A stretch of DNA of 40,727 nt, taken from NCBI GenBank assembly GCA_011620585.1, contig WOYV01000013.1, forward strand, positions 1-40,727, in the 5' to 3' direction. Both the position numbers and the translations under genes were made by a program. This DNA is from Draconibacterium sp. (GTDB lineage Bacteria; Bacteroidota; Bacteroidia; Bacteroidales; Prolixibacteraceae). Below the pieces are notes generated by a model that searched no databases, had not been told where the DNA came from, and saw nothing but the letters and a program-made list of their open reading frames with translations. Below are positions 16,970 to 25,932 of the stretch, piece after piece (position 1 is the first letter of the stretch; every line of letters begins with the position of its first letter).

Positions 16970-19546
16970 ATGACAAAAGAAAGAGTACGATTTATACAAG
17001 CTCCGGTTGTGGAAGAACCGGATTGGAAAAGAATTAGTGTTGAATCGAATTTGCCGGCGACGTTGGAGCCGCTGCGCAATCTGTCGAAAAACCTATGGTG
17101 GGTTTGGAACACTGAAGCGCGTGAATTGTTTCAATACATCGACCCGGAGATCTGGGAAGAATGCGAGCACAACCCGATCGTTTTGTTCGATAAGGTGGGC
17201 TATCCACGATTAAAAGAATTAAAAAAGGACGAACAGTTTGTTGCCAAAATGCAACGCGTTTACGACGAATTCAATAAATATCTCGAAGACAGAAAAACAC
17301 TGAATGGGCCTGAAGTTGCATATTTTAGTATGGAATACGGGTTACACGACAGTCTCAAAATCTTCTCGGGAGGTTTGGGTATTTTGGCTGGCGATTATCT
17401 GAAAGAAGCGAGCGACTCGAAAGTAAATCTCGTTGCTGTTGGGTTGTTGTACCGCTACGGATACTTTAAACAAACCCTGAATTTGTATGGCGAACAGATG
17501 GCGAACTACGAAGCGCAGCAGTTCACAAAAATACCGGTTCAACCCGCAGTCGACAAAGACGGGAAATGGGTGAAAGTTGAAGTGGAATACCCGGGACGCA
17601 ATATTGTTGCTCGGGTGTGGCAGGTATATGTGGGAGCCGTTAAACTGTTCCTGCTCGACGCCGACCACATTGGAAACAGCGATGAGGACCGTTTTGTTAC
17701 TCACCATCTGTATGGCGGCGACAACGAAAACCGACTGAAACAGGAAATGCTGCTCGGCCTGGGGGGTATTAAAGCCTTGAAAAAATTGGGTTACAGTTCG
17801 GATATCTACCATTGTAACGAAGGACATTCCGCATTTATCGGGGTTGAACGTATGATGGACATGATTCGTGAAAACGGACTGACCTTTGCCGAAGCAAAAG
17901 AAGTAGTTGTAGCTTCAACCATTTTTACCACGCATACTCCGGTACCTGCGGGCCACGATTCATTTTATAACGACATGTTCCGCCACTACATGGTTCCTTT
18001 TCCCGAAAGACTTGGATTGAGCTGGGAAGAATTCGACATGCTCGGAAAAGCTTCGAAAGAGGAAGATCATTTTAATATGAGCTATCTTGCCTGCAACCTC
18101 TCGCAGGGGATTAACGGGGTAAGCATGCTCCACGGCGACGTGAGTAAAGAAGTATTGAAACACTTATACAAAGGATATCTGGTTGAAGAACTTGAAATAG
18201 GATACGTAACCAATGGCGTGCATTATCCAACCTGGACAGCACCCGAATGGAAAAAAATTCATAAAAAATATTTTGGCGAAGAATTCCCGATCAACCAACT
18301 CGATTTTGAAGTTTGGAAGAATATTTACAATGTGCCCGATTCTGAAATCTGGGAACTGCGCAAAACACTGCGCTTGAAAATGATCGACTACATTAAGCAG
18401 CGGTTTGCCAACAACTGGATCCAACGTCACGAAAACCCAAAACTGATAACCGAAGTACTGGGTAAACTAAATCCGAATGTACTTACCATTGGTTTCGCGC
18501 GTAGGTTTGCTACTTACAAAAGAGCACATTTGTTGTTCCGCAACCTCGATCGTTTGGCAAAGATCGTGAATAATCCCGACCGCCCTGTTCAGTTTATTTT
18601 TGCGGGCAAAGCACACCCGGCCGACAAAGCTGGCCAGGACCTGATCAAATACATTGTTGAAGTTTCGAAACAACCCGAGTTTCGTGGGAAGATCCTTTTT
18701 GTTCAGAATTACGATATGAACCTGGCAAAAATGCTTTTGCAGGGAGTTGATATTTGGATGAACACGCCAACGCGTCCGCTCGAAGCCTCAGGGACCAGTG
18801 GTGAAAAAGGGGTGATGAACGGAACGCTTCACTTTTCTGTCCTCGATGGATGGTGGGTTGAAGGTTACCGGAAAAATGCAGGTTGGGCGCTACCTGCCGA
18901 ACGTGCTTACGATGTCCAGGATTTCCAGGACGAGTTGGATGCCGAAACCATTTACAACATTCTGGAAGAAGAAGTGGTTCCGGCTTATTATGGTCGTAAC
19001 TCGGAAGATGTACCGGAAAAGTGGGTTGGATTTATAAAAAATACCATTTCGCAGGTGGCGCCTAATTTTACCACAGGGCGCATGATCAAAGATTACCAGG
19101 ACCGTTACTATTATCCGCAATTCGAGAGAGCAGCAAAAGTGAAAGCCGACGATTTTAAACTGGCCAAAGAACTGGCTGAGTGGAAAAGCTATGTTAGCAG
19201 CAAATGGGATGGTATCGAAGTGAAGAAAGTGGAACTGGTTGAAGGGTTCACCACCCACCTGGTGATGGGTAAAGAATACCCCATGAAAGTAACTATCGAT
19301 TTGAACGGATTAAAGGCTTCTGAGGTTGGACTGGAATTGGTAATAACCGAGAACGATGATGAACAAGGGGATAAAATGTTCGATGCATGGGAATTTCAAC
19401 CCCGGGGTTGTAACGGCAACCTGTGCGAATATTCGTATGTGGTTCAACCCGATCATCCGGGATCGTTCAAATACAGCTTCCGTTTATTCCCTAAAAACGA
19501 AAACCTGCCACACCGCCAGGATTTCAAATACATCAAATGGATTTAA
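16970..19546 (+). CDS. glgP: Alpha-glucan phosphorylase (GT35, DUF3417-containing)
   Basis: Phosphorolyses the non-reducing ends of alpha-1,4-glucan to glucose-1-phosphate, with pyridoxal phosphate as cofactor. The 858-aa protein starts with a DUF3417 domain (about 20-105; LRNLSKNLWWVWN) and continues with the short-type phosphorylase domain: YFSMEYGLHDSLKIFSGGLG, CNEGHSAF, FTTHTPVPAGHD, IGFARRFATYKRAHL, and EASGTSGEKGVMNG, in which Lys613 is the PLP-binding lysine. The C-terminal part after about residue 720 is an extra beta-rich domain. This is the 'alpha-glucan family phosphorylase' type, shorter and distinct from the E. coli GlgP/MalP type. It is the last gene of the glycogen cluster; a strong terminator follows 17 bp after the stop. 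Function is well supported; the name is by function. Confidence 0.93.
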   Translation: MTKERVRFIQAPVVEEPDWKRISVESNLPATLEPLRNLSKNLWWVWNTEARELFQYIDPEIWEECEHNPIVLFDKVGYPRLKELKKDEQFVAKMQRVYDEFNKYLEDRKTLNGPEVAYFSMEYGLHDSLKIFSGGLGILAGDYLKEASDSKVNLVAVGLLYRYGYFKQTLNLYGEQMANYEAQQFTKIPVQPAVDKDGKWVKVEVEYPGRNIVARVWQVYVGAVKLFLLDADHIGNSDEDRFVTHHLYGGDNENRLKQEMLLGLGGIKALKKLGYSSDIYHCNEGHSAFIGVERMMDMIRENGLTFAEAKEVVVASTIFTTHTPVPAGHDSFYNDMFRHYMVPFPERLGLSWEEFDMLGKASKEEDHFNMSYLACNLSQGINGVSMLHGDVSKEVLKHLYKGYLVEELEIGYVTNGVHYPTWTAPEWKKIHKKYFGEEFPINQLDFEVWKNIYNVPDSEIWELRKTLRLKMIDYIKQRFANNWIQRHENPKLITEVLGKLNPNVLTIGFARRFATYKRAHLLFRNLDRLAKIVNNPDRPVQFIFAGKAHPADKAGQDLIKYIVEVSKQPEFRGKILFVQNYDMNLAKMLLQGVDIWMNTPTRPLEASGTSGEKGVMNGTLHFSVLDGWWVEGYRKNAGWALPAERAYDVQDFQDELDAETIYNILEEEVVPAYYGRNSEDVPEKWVGFIKNTISQVAPNFTTGRMIKDYQDRYYYPQFERAAKVKADDFKLAKELAEWKSYVSSKWDGIEVKKVELVEGFTTHLVMGKEYPMKVTIDLNGLKASEVGLELVITENDDEQGDKMFDAWEFQPRGCNGNLCEYSYVVQPDHPGSFKYSFRLFPKNENLPHRQDFKYIKWI

Positions 19547-19563
19547 TCGATCAAAGACGAATA

Positions 19564-19588
19564 AAAAGGTGCCCGTGAGGCACCTTTT
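19564..19588 (+). terminator. Rho-independent terminator after glgP
   Basis: AAAAGGTGCC and GGCACCTTTT form a perfect 10-bp stem with a 5-nt loop CGTGA, followed by CTGTTTTAT. It begins 17 bp after the glgP stop and separates the glycogen cluster from the XRE-cupin gene. The A-tract on the 5' side makes it potentially bidirectional. Confidence 0.88.
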
Positions 19589-19645
19589 CTGTTTTATATG
19601 TTCAAGAAAATAGTAAATACGCAAAAACAAAAAAGAATGATTCTT

Positions 19646-19673
19646 TTTGATTCGGGTCAAAGCCTTATTTTTA
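19646..19673 (+). promoter_or_regulatory. Promoter candidate for the XRE-cupin/acyl-CoA synthetase operon
   Basis: TTTG (19646-19649), 16-bp spacer, TATTTTTA (19666-19673), one mismatch from TAnnTTTG. It lies about 66 bp before the ATG at 19740, directly downstream of the glgP terminator, which fits a new transcription unit. Confidence 0.45.
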
Positions 19674-19739
19674 CGTTGATTTAAACAGCCAAATTATTTG
19701 GCAGTATTTGGTTCAAACAATTTTAAAACGAACACTGAC

Positions 19740-20315
19740 ATGAGAAACCGGAAGACAGTCGGTAAGAAGATCAAGGATTTTCGCGAATTCAGACAAATAT
19801 CAAGGGAAGACCTGGCTTTGCGTGCCAACCTCGATCCTGCCCAAATAGAAATGATTGAAGAGAAAGGTTCGCTTCCTTCGCTGGGGCACCTGATCCGTAT
19901 TGCACGGGCTTTTGATGTACGTATAGGAACTTTCCTCGACGACCAGGAAAAAATAGGGCCGGCAGTAGTGCGTAAAGGCAAAGAACAGGCCGGGTTCAGT
20001 TTCTCGACCAAGGATGCCAAAGCGCGTGAACACCTCAATTTCTTCTCGTTGGCACAGGACAAGGCAGGCAGGCACATGGAGCCTTTTATTGTTGAAATTG
20101 AACCTACCAACGAATCGGATTATAAACTATCGTCGCATGAAGGCGAGGAGTTCATTTTTGTTATGCAAGGGAAAGTGGAAATTAACTACGGGAAAGAAGT
20201 TTACTTCATGGAAGAAGGTGATAGCATTTACCTCGATTCAGTAGTGGCTCATAACATCCATGCGGCCAACCAACAACAAGCCAAACTGCTCGCAGTGGTT
20301 TATACACCCATTTAA
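19740..20315 (+). CDS. XRE-family HTH regulator with C-terminal cupin domain
   Basis: Probable small-molecule-responsive DNA-binding regulator of 191 aa. The N-terminal XRE/Cro-type helix-turn-helix spans about 5-62 (VGKKIKDFREFRQISREDLALRANLDPAQIE is split over helices 1-3), and a cupin beta-barrel spans about 115-188 (SSHEGEEFIFVMQGKVEINYG, then EGDSIYLDSVVAHNIHA). The ATG at 19740 is chosen over a TTG at 19698 because the homologous core begins there. The acyl-CoA synthetase gene follows after 12 bp, so the two form an operon and the regulator may control that gene or sense its substrate or product. This gene pair also occurs in other Bacteroidota as I recall; the ligand is unknown. Confidence 0.88.
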   Translation: MRNRKTVGKKIKDFREFRQISREDLALRANLDPAQIEMIEEKGSLPSLGHLIRIARAFDVRIGTFLDDQEKIGPAVVRKGKEQAGFSFSTKDAKAREHLNFFSLAQDKAGRHMEPFIVEIEPTNESDYKLSSHEGEEFIFVMQGKVEINYGKEVYFMEEGDSIYLDSVVAHNIHAANQQQAKLLAVVYTPI

Positions 20316-20327
20316 CAATACCCCACC

Positions 20328-21980
20328 ATGCAACTACTTGATTTTACACTCGGCCAAATGCTCGAAAAATGGGCTTTCGAAACACCCGGTCAGGAATGCA
20401 TTGTTTATCCCGACCGCGATTTGCGTTTTACCTATGTAGAGTTTAACGAGCGGGTTAACCAGCTTGCAAAAGGGCTGCTGTTTATCGGTATTCGGCCCGG
20501 CGACAAAGTGGGGATTTGGGCAAAAAATGTTCCCGATTGGACCACGCTGATGTTCGCAACCGCCAAAATTGGGGCAGTGTTGGTTACCATTAATACCAAT
20601 TATAAACTGAGCGAACTCGAGTACCTGCTCCAAAATGCCGATATCCATACCCTATTCCTGGTTGATGGTTACCGCGACAGCGATTATGTGAAAATGGTTT
20701 TCGAACTGGTTCCTGAATTAAAATCGCAACCGCGCGGACAATTGCGCAGCGGGCGTTTTCCTGAGCTGCGAAACGTTGGTTTTATTGGCCAGCAAAAACA
20801 CCGGGGAATGTACAATACCTCGGAACTCATTTTACTGGGAAGCCACGTTGATGATCTGGAACTGGAAAGTGTGAAAGACAGCCTTTCGTGCCACGACGTT
20901 ATCAATATGCAATATACTTCAGGGACAACCGGATTTCCAAAAGGCGTGATGCTTTCGCATCATAATATTCTTAACAATGGTTTTGCTGCGGGCGAATGTA
21001 TGAAGTTCACACAAGACGAACGTTTGCTGATTTGCGTTCCCTTGTTTCATTGTTTTGGTACGGTACTGGCAGTTTGTGCTGCCATTTCACACGGTGCAAC
21101 TATGGTTTTTACCGAAGATTTTGACCCGCTGATGGTGTTGGCATCGGTACAAAAAGAAAAATGCACCGCACTTTATGGTGTTCCCACCATGTTTATCGCC
21201 GAGCTGAATCACCCAATGTTCGACATGTTCGACCTGTCTACTTTACGTACCGGAATTATGGCTGGCGCGCTTTGCCCGATTGAAACAATGAACCAGGTGA
21301 TGGAAAAAATGCACATGAAAGACATCATCATTGTGTACGGTCTTACCGAATCGTCGCCGGGAATGACCGCCACGCGAACCCATAATTCACCAGAAGTCAG
21401 GGCTACTACTGTTGGTTTTGAGTTTCCGAATGTGGAAGTAAAGATTGTGGATCCCGAGACCGGAAAAACCTGCAAACCCAGTGAACAAGGCGAAATTTGT
21501 TGTCGTGGATACAACATAATGAAAGGCTACTACAAAGACCCGGAAGCAACAGCCAAAGCCATCGATAAAAACGGTTGGTTGCATTCAGGTGATCTTGCGG
21601 TTCAAACACCGGACGGCTTTTACAGGATAACCGGCCGCATTAAAGATATGATAATTCGGGGGGGAGAAAATATTTACCCACGTGAGATAGAGAATTTCCT
21701 ATATCGTTTGCCACAGATCGAAACCGTAGAAGTGGTGGGAGTTCCCAGCAAAAAATATGGCGAAGCTGTTGGGGCTTTTATCAAACTAAAAAAAGGACAG
21801 CAACTCACCGAAGAAGAAGTGGTGGATGCATGCCGTGGGAATATCGCGCGATTTAAAATACCGAAATACATCTTTTTTGTAGATGCTTTCCCGATGACAG
21901 CCAGCGGTAAAATCCAAAAATATAAACTGAGTGAGCTAAGTGTTGAGCTTTGCCACCAGAAAGGAGTTGAAATTATATAG
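20328..21980 (+). CDS. AMP-forming acyl-CoA synthetase (ANL superfamily)
   Basis: Activates a carboxylic acid, most likely a fatty acid, to its acyl-CoA through an acyl-adenylate. The 550-aa protein has all ANL motifs: [18 protein letters not shown] near 196-213 (A3 P-loop), YGLTESSPG (A5), WLHSGDLA (A7 with the ribose-binding Asp), [20 protein letters not shown] (A8 hinge) and [13 protein letters not shown] with the catalytic Lys (A10). No signal peptide or transmembrane segment, so it is cytoplasmic. It is translated after an XRE-cupin regulator, which is a typical arrangement for regulated lipid or acid use. Chain-length specificity cannot be read from sequence; medium- to long-chain fatty acids are the default assumption for the family. 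Confidence 0.92.
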   Translation: MQLLDFTLGQMLEKWAFETPGQECIVYPDRDLRFTYVEFNERVNQLAKGLLFIGIRPGDKVGIWAKNVPDWTTLMFATAKIGAVLVTINTNYKLSELEYLLQNADIHTLFLVDGYRDSDYVKMVFELVPELKSQPRGQLRSGRFPELRNVGFIGQQKHRGMYNTSELILLGSHVDDLELESVKDSLSCHDVINMQYTSGTTGFPKGVMLSHHNILNNGFAAGECMKFTQDERLLICVPLFHCFGTVLAVCAAISHGATMVFTEDFDPLMVLASVQKEKCTALYGVPTMFIAELNHPMFDMFDLSTLRTGIMAGALCPIETMNQVMEKMHMKDIIIVYGLTESSPGMTATRTHNSPEVRATTVGFEFPNVEVKIVDPETGKTCKPSEQGEICCRGYNIMKGYYKDPEATAKAIDKNGWLHSGDLAVQTPDGFYRITGRIKDMIIRGGENIYPREIENFLYRLPQIETVEVVGVPSKKYGEAVGAFIKLKKGQQLTEEEVVDACRGNIARFKIPKYIFFVDAFPMTASGKIQKYKLSELSVELCHQKGVEII

Positions 21981-22185
21981 CAAGGCAACATAATCTTTTA
22001 GACTTTTTGTCTTTTAAACAACAAAGAGTATATGTTCAAAAGTGGCTTAAAGGCTTATAATTACTGACTTTCATCATTTATTGACGAGTCAAAAAGCCGC
22101 ATTTTTGCTCACCGGGACTAACCCATTTTTTATAGATTTTATAACCCTGTAAACGAAGGGTAATCGTTAGACAGCGCAGAGAGAT

Positions 22186-22219
22186 AAGCCAACCGTCAGA
22201 AGACAGTTGGCTTTATTTT
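22186..22219 (+). terminator. Rho-independent terminator upstream of pyrH
   Basis: AAGCCAAC (22186-22193) pairs with GTTGGCTT (22206-22213), with an inner GTC/GAC stem around AGAA, followed by TTTATTTT. It lies about 205 bp after the acyl-CoA synthetase stop, so either it ends that transcript with a long 3' region or it ends a separate small RNA in 21981-22185. Confidence 0.75.
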
Positions 22220-22235
22220 CATCAAAAAACTGTGT

Positions 22236-22243
22236 TATATTTG
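22236..22243 (+). promoter_or_regulatory. Promoter -7 element for pyrH
   Basis: TATATTTG is a perfect match to TAnnTTTG. It lies 20 bp before the ATG at 22264 and directly after the terminator, giving a very short leader. No good TTTG is present 19 bp upstream. Confidence 0.5.
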
Positions 22244-22263
22244 CACAAGCGAAAATTAATATC

Positions 22264-22974
22264 ATGGCTAAATACAAACGGATCTTATTAAAACTCAGCG
22301 GCGAATCTTTGATGGGCGCCCAACAGTATGGCATTGATCAGGAACGGCTTAGTGATTATGCCGAACAAATTGCAGCCCTTGTAAAATCAGGCGTTCAGAT
22401 TGGAATCGTTATTGGGGGTGGAAATATCTTTCGTGGATTGAGCGGCGCAGCCAAAGGTTTCGATCGTGTAAAAGGCGACCAGATGGGAATGCTGGCTACG
22501 GTGATCAACAGTTTGGCGCTTAATTCGGCTTTGTTAAATACCGGTGTAAAATCGAAAGTGTTAACTGCTATTCGAATGGAGCCGATTGGCGAATATTACT
22601 CAAAAGACCGCGCAGTAGAGTTACTGGACAAGGGCGAAGTGGTGATTATTTCAGCCGGAACAAGCAACCCTTACTTTACCACCGACACAGCCAGTGCTTT
22701 GCGTGGAATCGAAATCGAAGCCGATGTTATGTTAAAAGGAACCCGGGTAGACGGTATTTATAGTGCCGACCCTGAGAAAGATTCTTCAGCTACCAAATTC
22801 GCCAGCATTACCTTTGATGAAATTTATTCAATGAACCTTCAGATCATGGATCTCACGGCAACCACTTTGTGTAAAGAAAATAATCTGCCAGTCCTGGTCT
22901 TTAATATGGATAAAAAAGGTAATTTACAACGAGTTATGGATGGTGAACCGATTGGAACCTACGTCCATAATTAG
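22264..22974 (+). CDS. pyrH: UMP kinase
   Basis: Phosphorylates UMP to UDP in pyrimidine nucleotide synthesis; cytoplasmic hexamer in bacteria. The 236-aa protein belongs to the amino-acid-kinase family: MAKYKRILLKLSGESLMG at the N-terminus, IGIVIGGGNIFRG (phosphate-binding loop), GDQMGMLATVINSLAL, ISAGTSNPYFTTDTASALR, and MLKGTRVDGIYSADPEKD. Length is standard. The ATG at 22264 is chosen over an upstream in-frame start at 22207 because the latter would lie inside the terminator and promoter and would add 19 residues unlike any family member. frr follows 107 bp downstream; the pyrH-frr order is common in bacteria. Confidence 0.97.
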   Translation: MAKYKRILLKLSGESLMGAQQYGIDQERLSDYAEQIAALVKSGVQIGIVIGGGNIFRGLSGAAKGFDRVKGDQMGMLATVINSLALNSALLNTGVKSKVLTAIRMEPIGEYYSKDRAVELLDKGEVVIISAGTSNPYFTTDTASALRGIEIEADVMLKGTRVDGIYSADPEKDSSATKFASITFDEIYSMNLQIMDLTATTLCKENNLPVLVFNMDKKGNLQRVMDGEPIGTYVHN

Positions 22975-23013
22975 GTGAAGGTAATTTGAAAAGGGAATAA
23001 ATTATTTAAATAA

Positions 23014-23044
23014 TTTTCCTGTATATATATTTTTTCTATATTTG
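23014..23044 (+). promoter_or_regulatory. Promoter of frr
   Basis: TTTT (23014-23017), 19-bp spacer, TATATTTG (23037-23044). The -7 element and spacing match the Bacteroidota consensus exactly, and the -33 box differs by one base. It lies 37 bp upstream of the frr ATG, so frr can be expressed independently of pyrH. Confidence 0.65.
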
Positions 23045-23081
23045 TCAACAGTCCACGGTTGGAAACCCAGTGTTTTAACTC

Positions 23082-23645
23082 ATGCAAGAAGAAGTAGATT
23101 TTGTCTTAGACGTATGTAAAGAGAAAATGGGTGCAGCAGTTCAGCACCTCGACAAAGAGTTGATTCACATTAGAGCCGGAAAAGCTTCTCCTTCCATGTT
23201 GGACAGCGTTCATGTTGAATATTACGGAAGTTACGTACCTTTAAGCCAGGTGTCCAATGTTAGTACACCCGATGCGCGTACCATCGCGGTTCAACCATGG
23301 GAAAAATCTTTGATCCCGGTGATTGAAAAAGCAATTATGGCGGCGAATTTGGGATTTAACCCGGAAAATAACGGCGAAATTATTCGTATTAATATTCCGG
23401 TTCTTACTGAAGAAAGAAGGAGAGACTTGGTGAAACAGGCACATCACGAAGGTGAAACTGCAAAAGTCAGTTTAAGGGGTGCTCGAAAAGAAGCAAACGA
23501 CAACCTGAAGAAATTACAAAAAGATGGTTTGTCGGAAGACCTTGAAAAAGATGCAGAAACCGAAGTGCAAAAAATGACGGACGACTTTACCAAGAAAATT
23601 GATTCTTTGGTTGCGGCTAAAGAAAAAGATATTATGACTATTTAA
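23082..23645 (+). CDS. frr: Ribosome recycling factor
   Basis: Splits the post-termination ribosome together with EF-G. The 187-aa protein matches RRF over its whole length: an N-terminal helix MQEEVDFVLDVCKEKM, the conserved LIHIRAGKASPSMLDSVHVEYYGS segment (written here with its core HIRAGKASP), the PWEKSLIPVIEKAI region, IRINIPVLTEERRRDLVK and the C-terminal helix ending in TKKIDSLVAAKEKDIMT. No missing region. It follows pyrH by 107 bp with its own promoter and is followed by a strong terminator. Confidence 0.97.
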   Translation: MQEEVDFVLDVCKEKMGAAVQHLDKELIHIRAGKASPSMLDSVHVEYYGSYVPLSQVSNVSTPDARTIAVQPWEKSLIPVIEKAIMAANLGFNPENNGEIIRINIPVLTEERRRDLVKQAHHEGETAKVSLRGARKEANDNLKKLQKDGLSEDLEKDAETEVQKMTDDFTKKIDSLVAAKEKDIMTI

Positions 23646-23698
23646 TTGTTTCTAGTTTTCTGTTTTCTGAACATTGTTTAATTGTTTTCATGGCTTTG

Positions 23699-23728
23699 AG
23701 GCAGCTTGTAGAAGCTGCCTTTTTTTTG
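23699..23728 (+). terminator. Rho-independent terminator after frr
   Basis: AGGCAGCTT and AAGCTGCCT form a perfect 9-bp stem with a GTAG loop (23699-23720), followed by TTTTTTTTG. It ends just before the stop codon of the convergent DUF3267 gene at 23737. Confidence 0.92.
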
Positions 23729-23736
23729 TCCTTTTT

Positions 23737-24375
23737 TCAGGCTTTTTTCCTCCGGTAATAATAACTTTTCTTCTCTGCCTGCACATCAAAGGTATAAACA
23801 TCACTTTTTTCTTTTTGATGGAAAACCGAAAGCAGCCCGATATCTCCGGCGCAAAAAAGACTGTGCAGCGCCATCACCATTCCAAATGCAAATACCCAGC
23901 CCGAATTCCAACATGCAAGAACTCCGATAAGGGTTAGAACCTGAATGATAATCAGCGGGGCAAGTGCCACAAGTGCGAATTGTTGTTGATTGAGGACATG
24001 CCGGTCGGCTTCGGCATAAAAAATGAATTTCCTGAAATATGCCCCGTAATTCACTTTTTTTACTCCAGTGAACTTTAGTGCCAGTCCATGCAATAATTCG
24101 TGGACGGGGACCAAAACAGTAAAACCAAAAACCAGTGCACCCAAGCCAAATATCAGGGTTTCGGTATTGCCTCGAATCGTTTGCACAACGCCACGGGTAA
24201 GAATAAAAATACCCAAAATAACCATCGCCACCTGGTAATACATATAAACCCTGGCCACATAATTGGTTTCTGTAAATTGCGATACCACAAACGCTTTGAT
24301 CTGCGTTTGTTCTACCTCCGCAATCAATTCGAATTCATTGCTGTTCTGAAGTTCTTCAATCGTTGGATTGGTCAT
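23737..24375 (-). CDS. DUF3267 membrane protein with HExxH motif
   Basis: Integral membrane protein of 212 aa with the zincin-type motif HELLH at residues 92-96 (VPVHELLHGLALKFTG), the mark of DUF3267, a family of putative membrane metalloproteases. Predicted membrane helices lie at about 47-63, 76-96 and 133-180; two of the C-terminal helices form a hairpin. The C-terminus is basic (YYYRRKKA). The gene starts 1 nt after the stop codon of the upstream flippase gene, so they are co-transcribed and probably translationally coupled. Substrate is unknown. The family is distantly related to site-2-type intramembrane proteases, and the link with surface-polysaccharide export is only positional. Family assignment is good, activity inferred. 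Confidence 0.85.
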   Translation of the reverse strand: MTNPTIEELQNSNEFELIAEVEQTQIKAFVVSQFTETNYVARVYMYYQVAMVILGIFILTRGVVQTIRGNTETLIFGLGALVFGFTVLVPVHELLHGLALKFTGVKKVNYGAYFRKFIFYAEADRHVLNQQQFALVALAPLIIIQVLTLIGVLACWNSGWVFAFGMVMALHSLFCAGDIGLLSVFHQKEKSDVYTFDVQAEKKSYYYRRKKA

Positions 24376-24376
24376 C

Positions 24377-25819
24377 TTATTTGCTTCGGATAATTTTATA
24401 CAAGTCTTTCAGGTTAAACAAACGGAGTAAAATCGCAAACAGAACGGAAACAGCGATCATGGCCAGGTAACCGATAACCCAGTGATCGAGTTGTTTAGAG
24501 AAGGTACCCAGCATAGCAACCACTCCGGTAAAAACCAATAACTGGAGAACATAGTTAATACCGGGTTTTAGTTTGAACAAAACCAGGGCAAGAATCAACT
24601 GGGCTGCACCTGTGAAAAGCTGTGTGGCCAGGCTCGCATAAGCTGAACCGTGTGCCTGATAACGCGGAATCAGGACCAGGTTGAGGACGATGTTCAACAC
24701 CATCCCCGAAAAGGCCATGATATTGAGATGTTTCAAGCTTCCGTTCGCGGTAAGCAAAGTTCCAAAAATATAGGTTGTTGCAATCCCGATAAAACCAACC
24801 ATCAGGATTCCCAGAATATCAGAAGACGATGCGGTGTTCGCGTGGTATAGTATTCCCATAATTTCGCTGCTGTAATAAAGGCTCGAGATGGCAATTATAA
24901 TCGCAGGAACGATCAACAGCGTGTATGAAAGTTTAACCATTTGCCCAACGTTTTCCTTCTTTTTAATCATTCGTGCAAAGATCGGGAGCAACAAGCCTGC
25001 AAACAGAACGCCAAACATCGAAACAGCATCGAGCAAGCGAAAAGCCTGTGCATAAATACCCGCCTGTTCTTTCCCGATCGGTTGGGGCAGCAAACGTTCC
25101 AGCATTACCGAGTCGATACGGTTGTAAAACGACATTAATAAAATCAGCAATGCATAAGGATAGGATTTCCGAAGAAAGACCTTGAAGAATACCGGGTCAA
25201 TCCGCAGTTTGATTCGTCCCGATTTTTTGAGTACGACCAATAAAGTGATCAGCGTTGTTACAGCATAGGCAATACTTTGTGCATAAACAAAAAGGTTGAT
25301 CGTAAATTCGAAATGAAAAATATTGGTGAATAAAAGCAAACTACAGAGTATAATCATCAGGCTGCGGTCGAGTACCGAAATCAGGCTGTCGGTGCGGAAT
25401 AAATGCAGTGCACTGATATTTGATCGCAGATATAAGGTAAAAGAGATCAGGAACTGGTTCAGAATAAGAAAAAACAAGAGGTGGAACTGAACCTGGTTGT
25501 AGCCGATAAGCGCTGCCACCGAAAGCGTAAAAATGGCATAAATTACCGCCAGCATAAGTTTGAGCCCAATAATGTTCGATAAGTGTTTGGGCAACAAATA
25601 ATGGTGTTGTGCAATGTTCCTGTTGTTGTAGTTGGTGATACCAACATCGAGCAGAATATTCAGCAACATCGAGAAACTGAAAAGCGAAAAATACAAACCG
25701 TAGCTTTCGTCCCCGACCATGTTCTGAACTGTCCGGTCAATCCCGAAAATCCAGAATGGCTTGATCAGCAGGTTCAGAAAAAGCAGTAAAAACAGGTTGG
25801 TAATAAATTTGCGCTTCAA
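24377..25819 (-). CDS. Polysaccharide flippase (Wzx/MATE-like, MOP superfamily)
   Basis: Membrane transporter that would flip lipid-linked oligosaccharides or a similar lipid-linked polymer. The protein has about 12-14 hydrophobic helices spread over its length, an N-terminal RDR-like region (GIDRTVQNMVGDESYGLYFSLF), and the repeated RxxGxxxP-like pattern of the oligosaccharide flippase family. The reading frame is open to an ATG at 25927, but I prefer the TTG at 25819 (LKRKFITNL), giving 480 aa: the extra 36 residues are unlike the family, and a perfect minus-strand -7 element at 25882-25889 lies inside them. It is divergent from the GT4 gene and is coupled to DUF3267 downstream. The transported lipid-linked sugar is unknown. 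Confidence 0.87.
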   Translation of the reverse strand: MKRKFITNLFLLLFLNLLIKPFWIFGIDRTVQNMVGDESYGLYFSLFSFSMLLNILLDVGITNYNNRNIAQHHYLLPKHLSNIIGLKLMLAVIYAIFTLSVAALIGYNQVQFHLLFFLILNQFLISFTLYLRSNISALHLFRTDSLISVLDRSLMIILCSLLLFTNIFHFEFTINLFVYAQSIAYAVTTLITLLVVLKKSGRIKLRIDPVFFKVFLRKSYPYALLILLMSFYNRIDSVMLERLLPQPIGKEQAGIYAQAFRLLDAVSMFGVLFAGLLLPIFARMIKKKENVGQMVKLSYTLLIVPAIIIAISSLYYSSEIMGILYHANTASSSDILGILMVGFIGIATTYIFGTLLTANGSLKHLNIMAFSGMVLNIVLNLVLIPRYQAHGSAYASLATQLFTGAAQLILALVLFKLKPGINYVLQLLVFTGVVAMLGTFSKQLDHWVIGYLAMIAVSVLFAILLRLFNLKDLYKIIRSK

Positions 25820-25881
25820 AACGTCAGCCTTTCTTTTGATACGAACGCTTAAATGTAAGAAATATTGAAATCTGCAGACAC

Positions 25882-25889
25882 CAAAAATA
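25882..25889 (-). promoter_or_regulatory. Promoter -7 element for the flippase/DUF3267 operon
   Basis: The minus strand reads TATTTTTG, a perfect TAnnTTTG. A TTTG (CAAA at 25913-25916) lies 23 bp upstream, longer than the usual 19. It places the transcript start near 25875, downstream of the ATG at 25927, and so supports the TTG start at 25819. Confidence 0.5.
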
Positions 25890-25932
25890 AGCACATTCTT
25901 TGTACATTTACCCAAACAAGAAATCAAAACCC

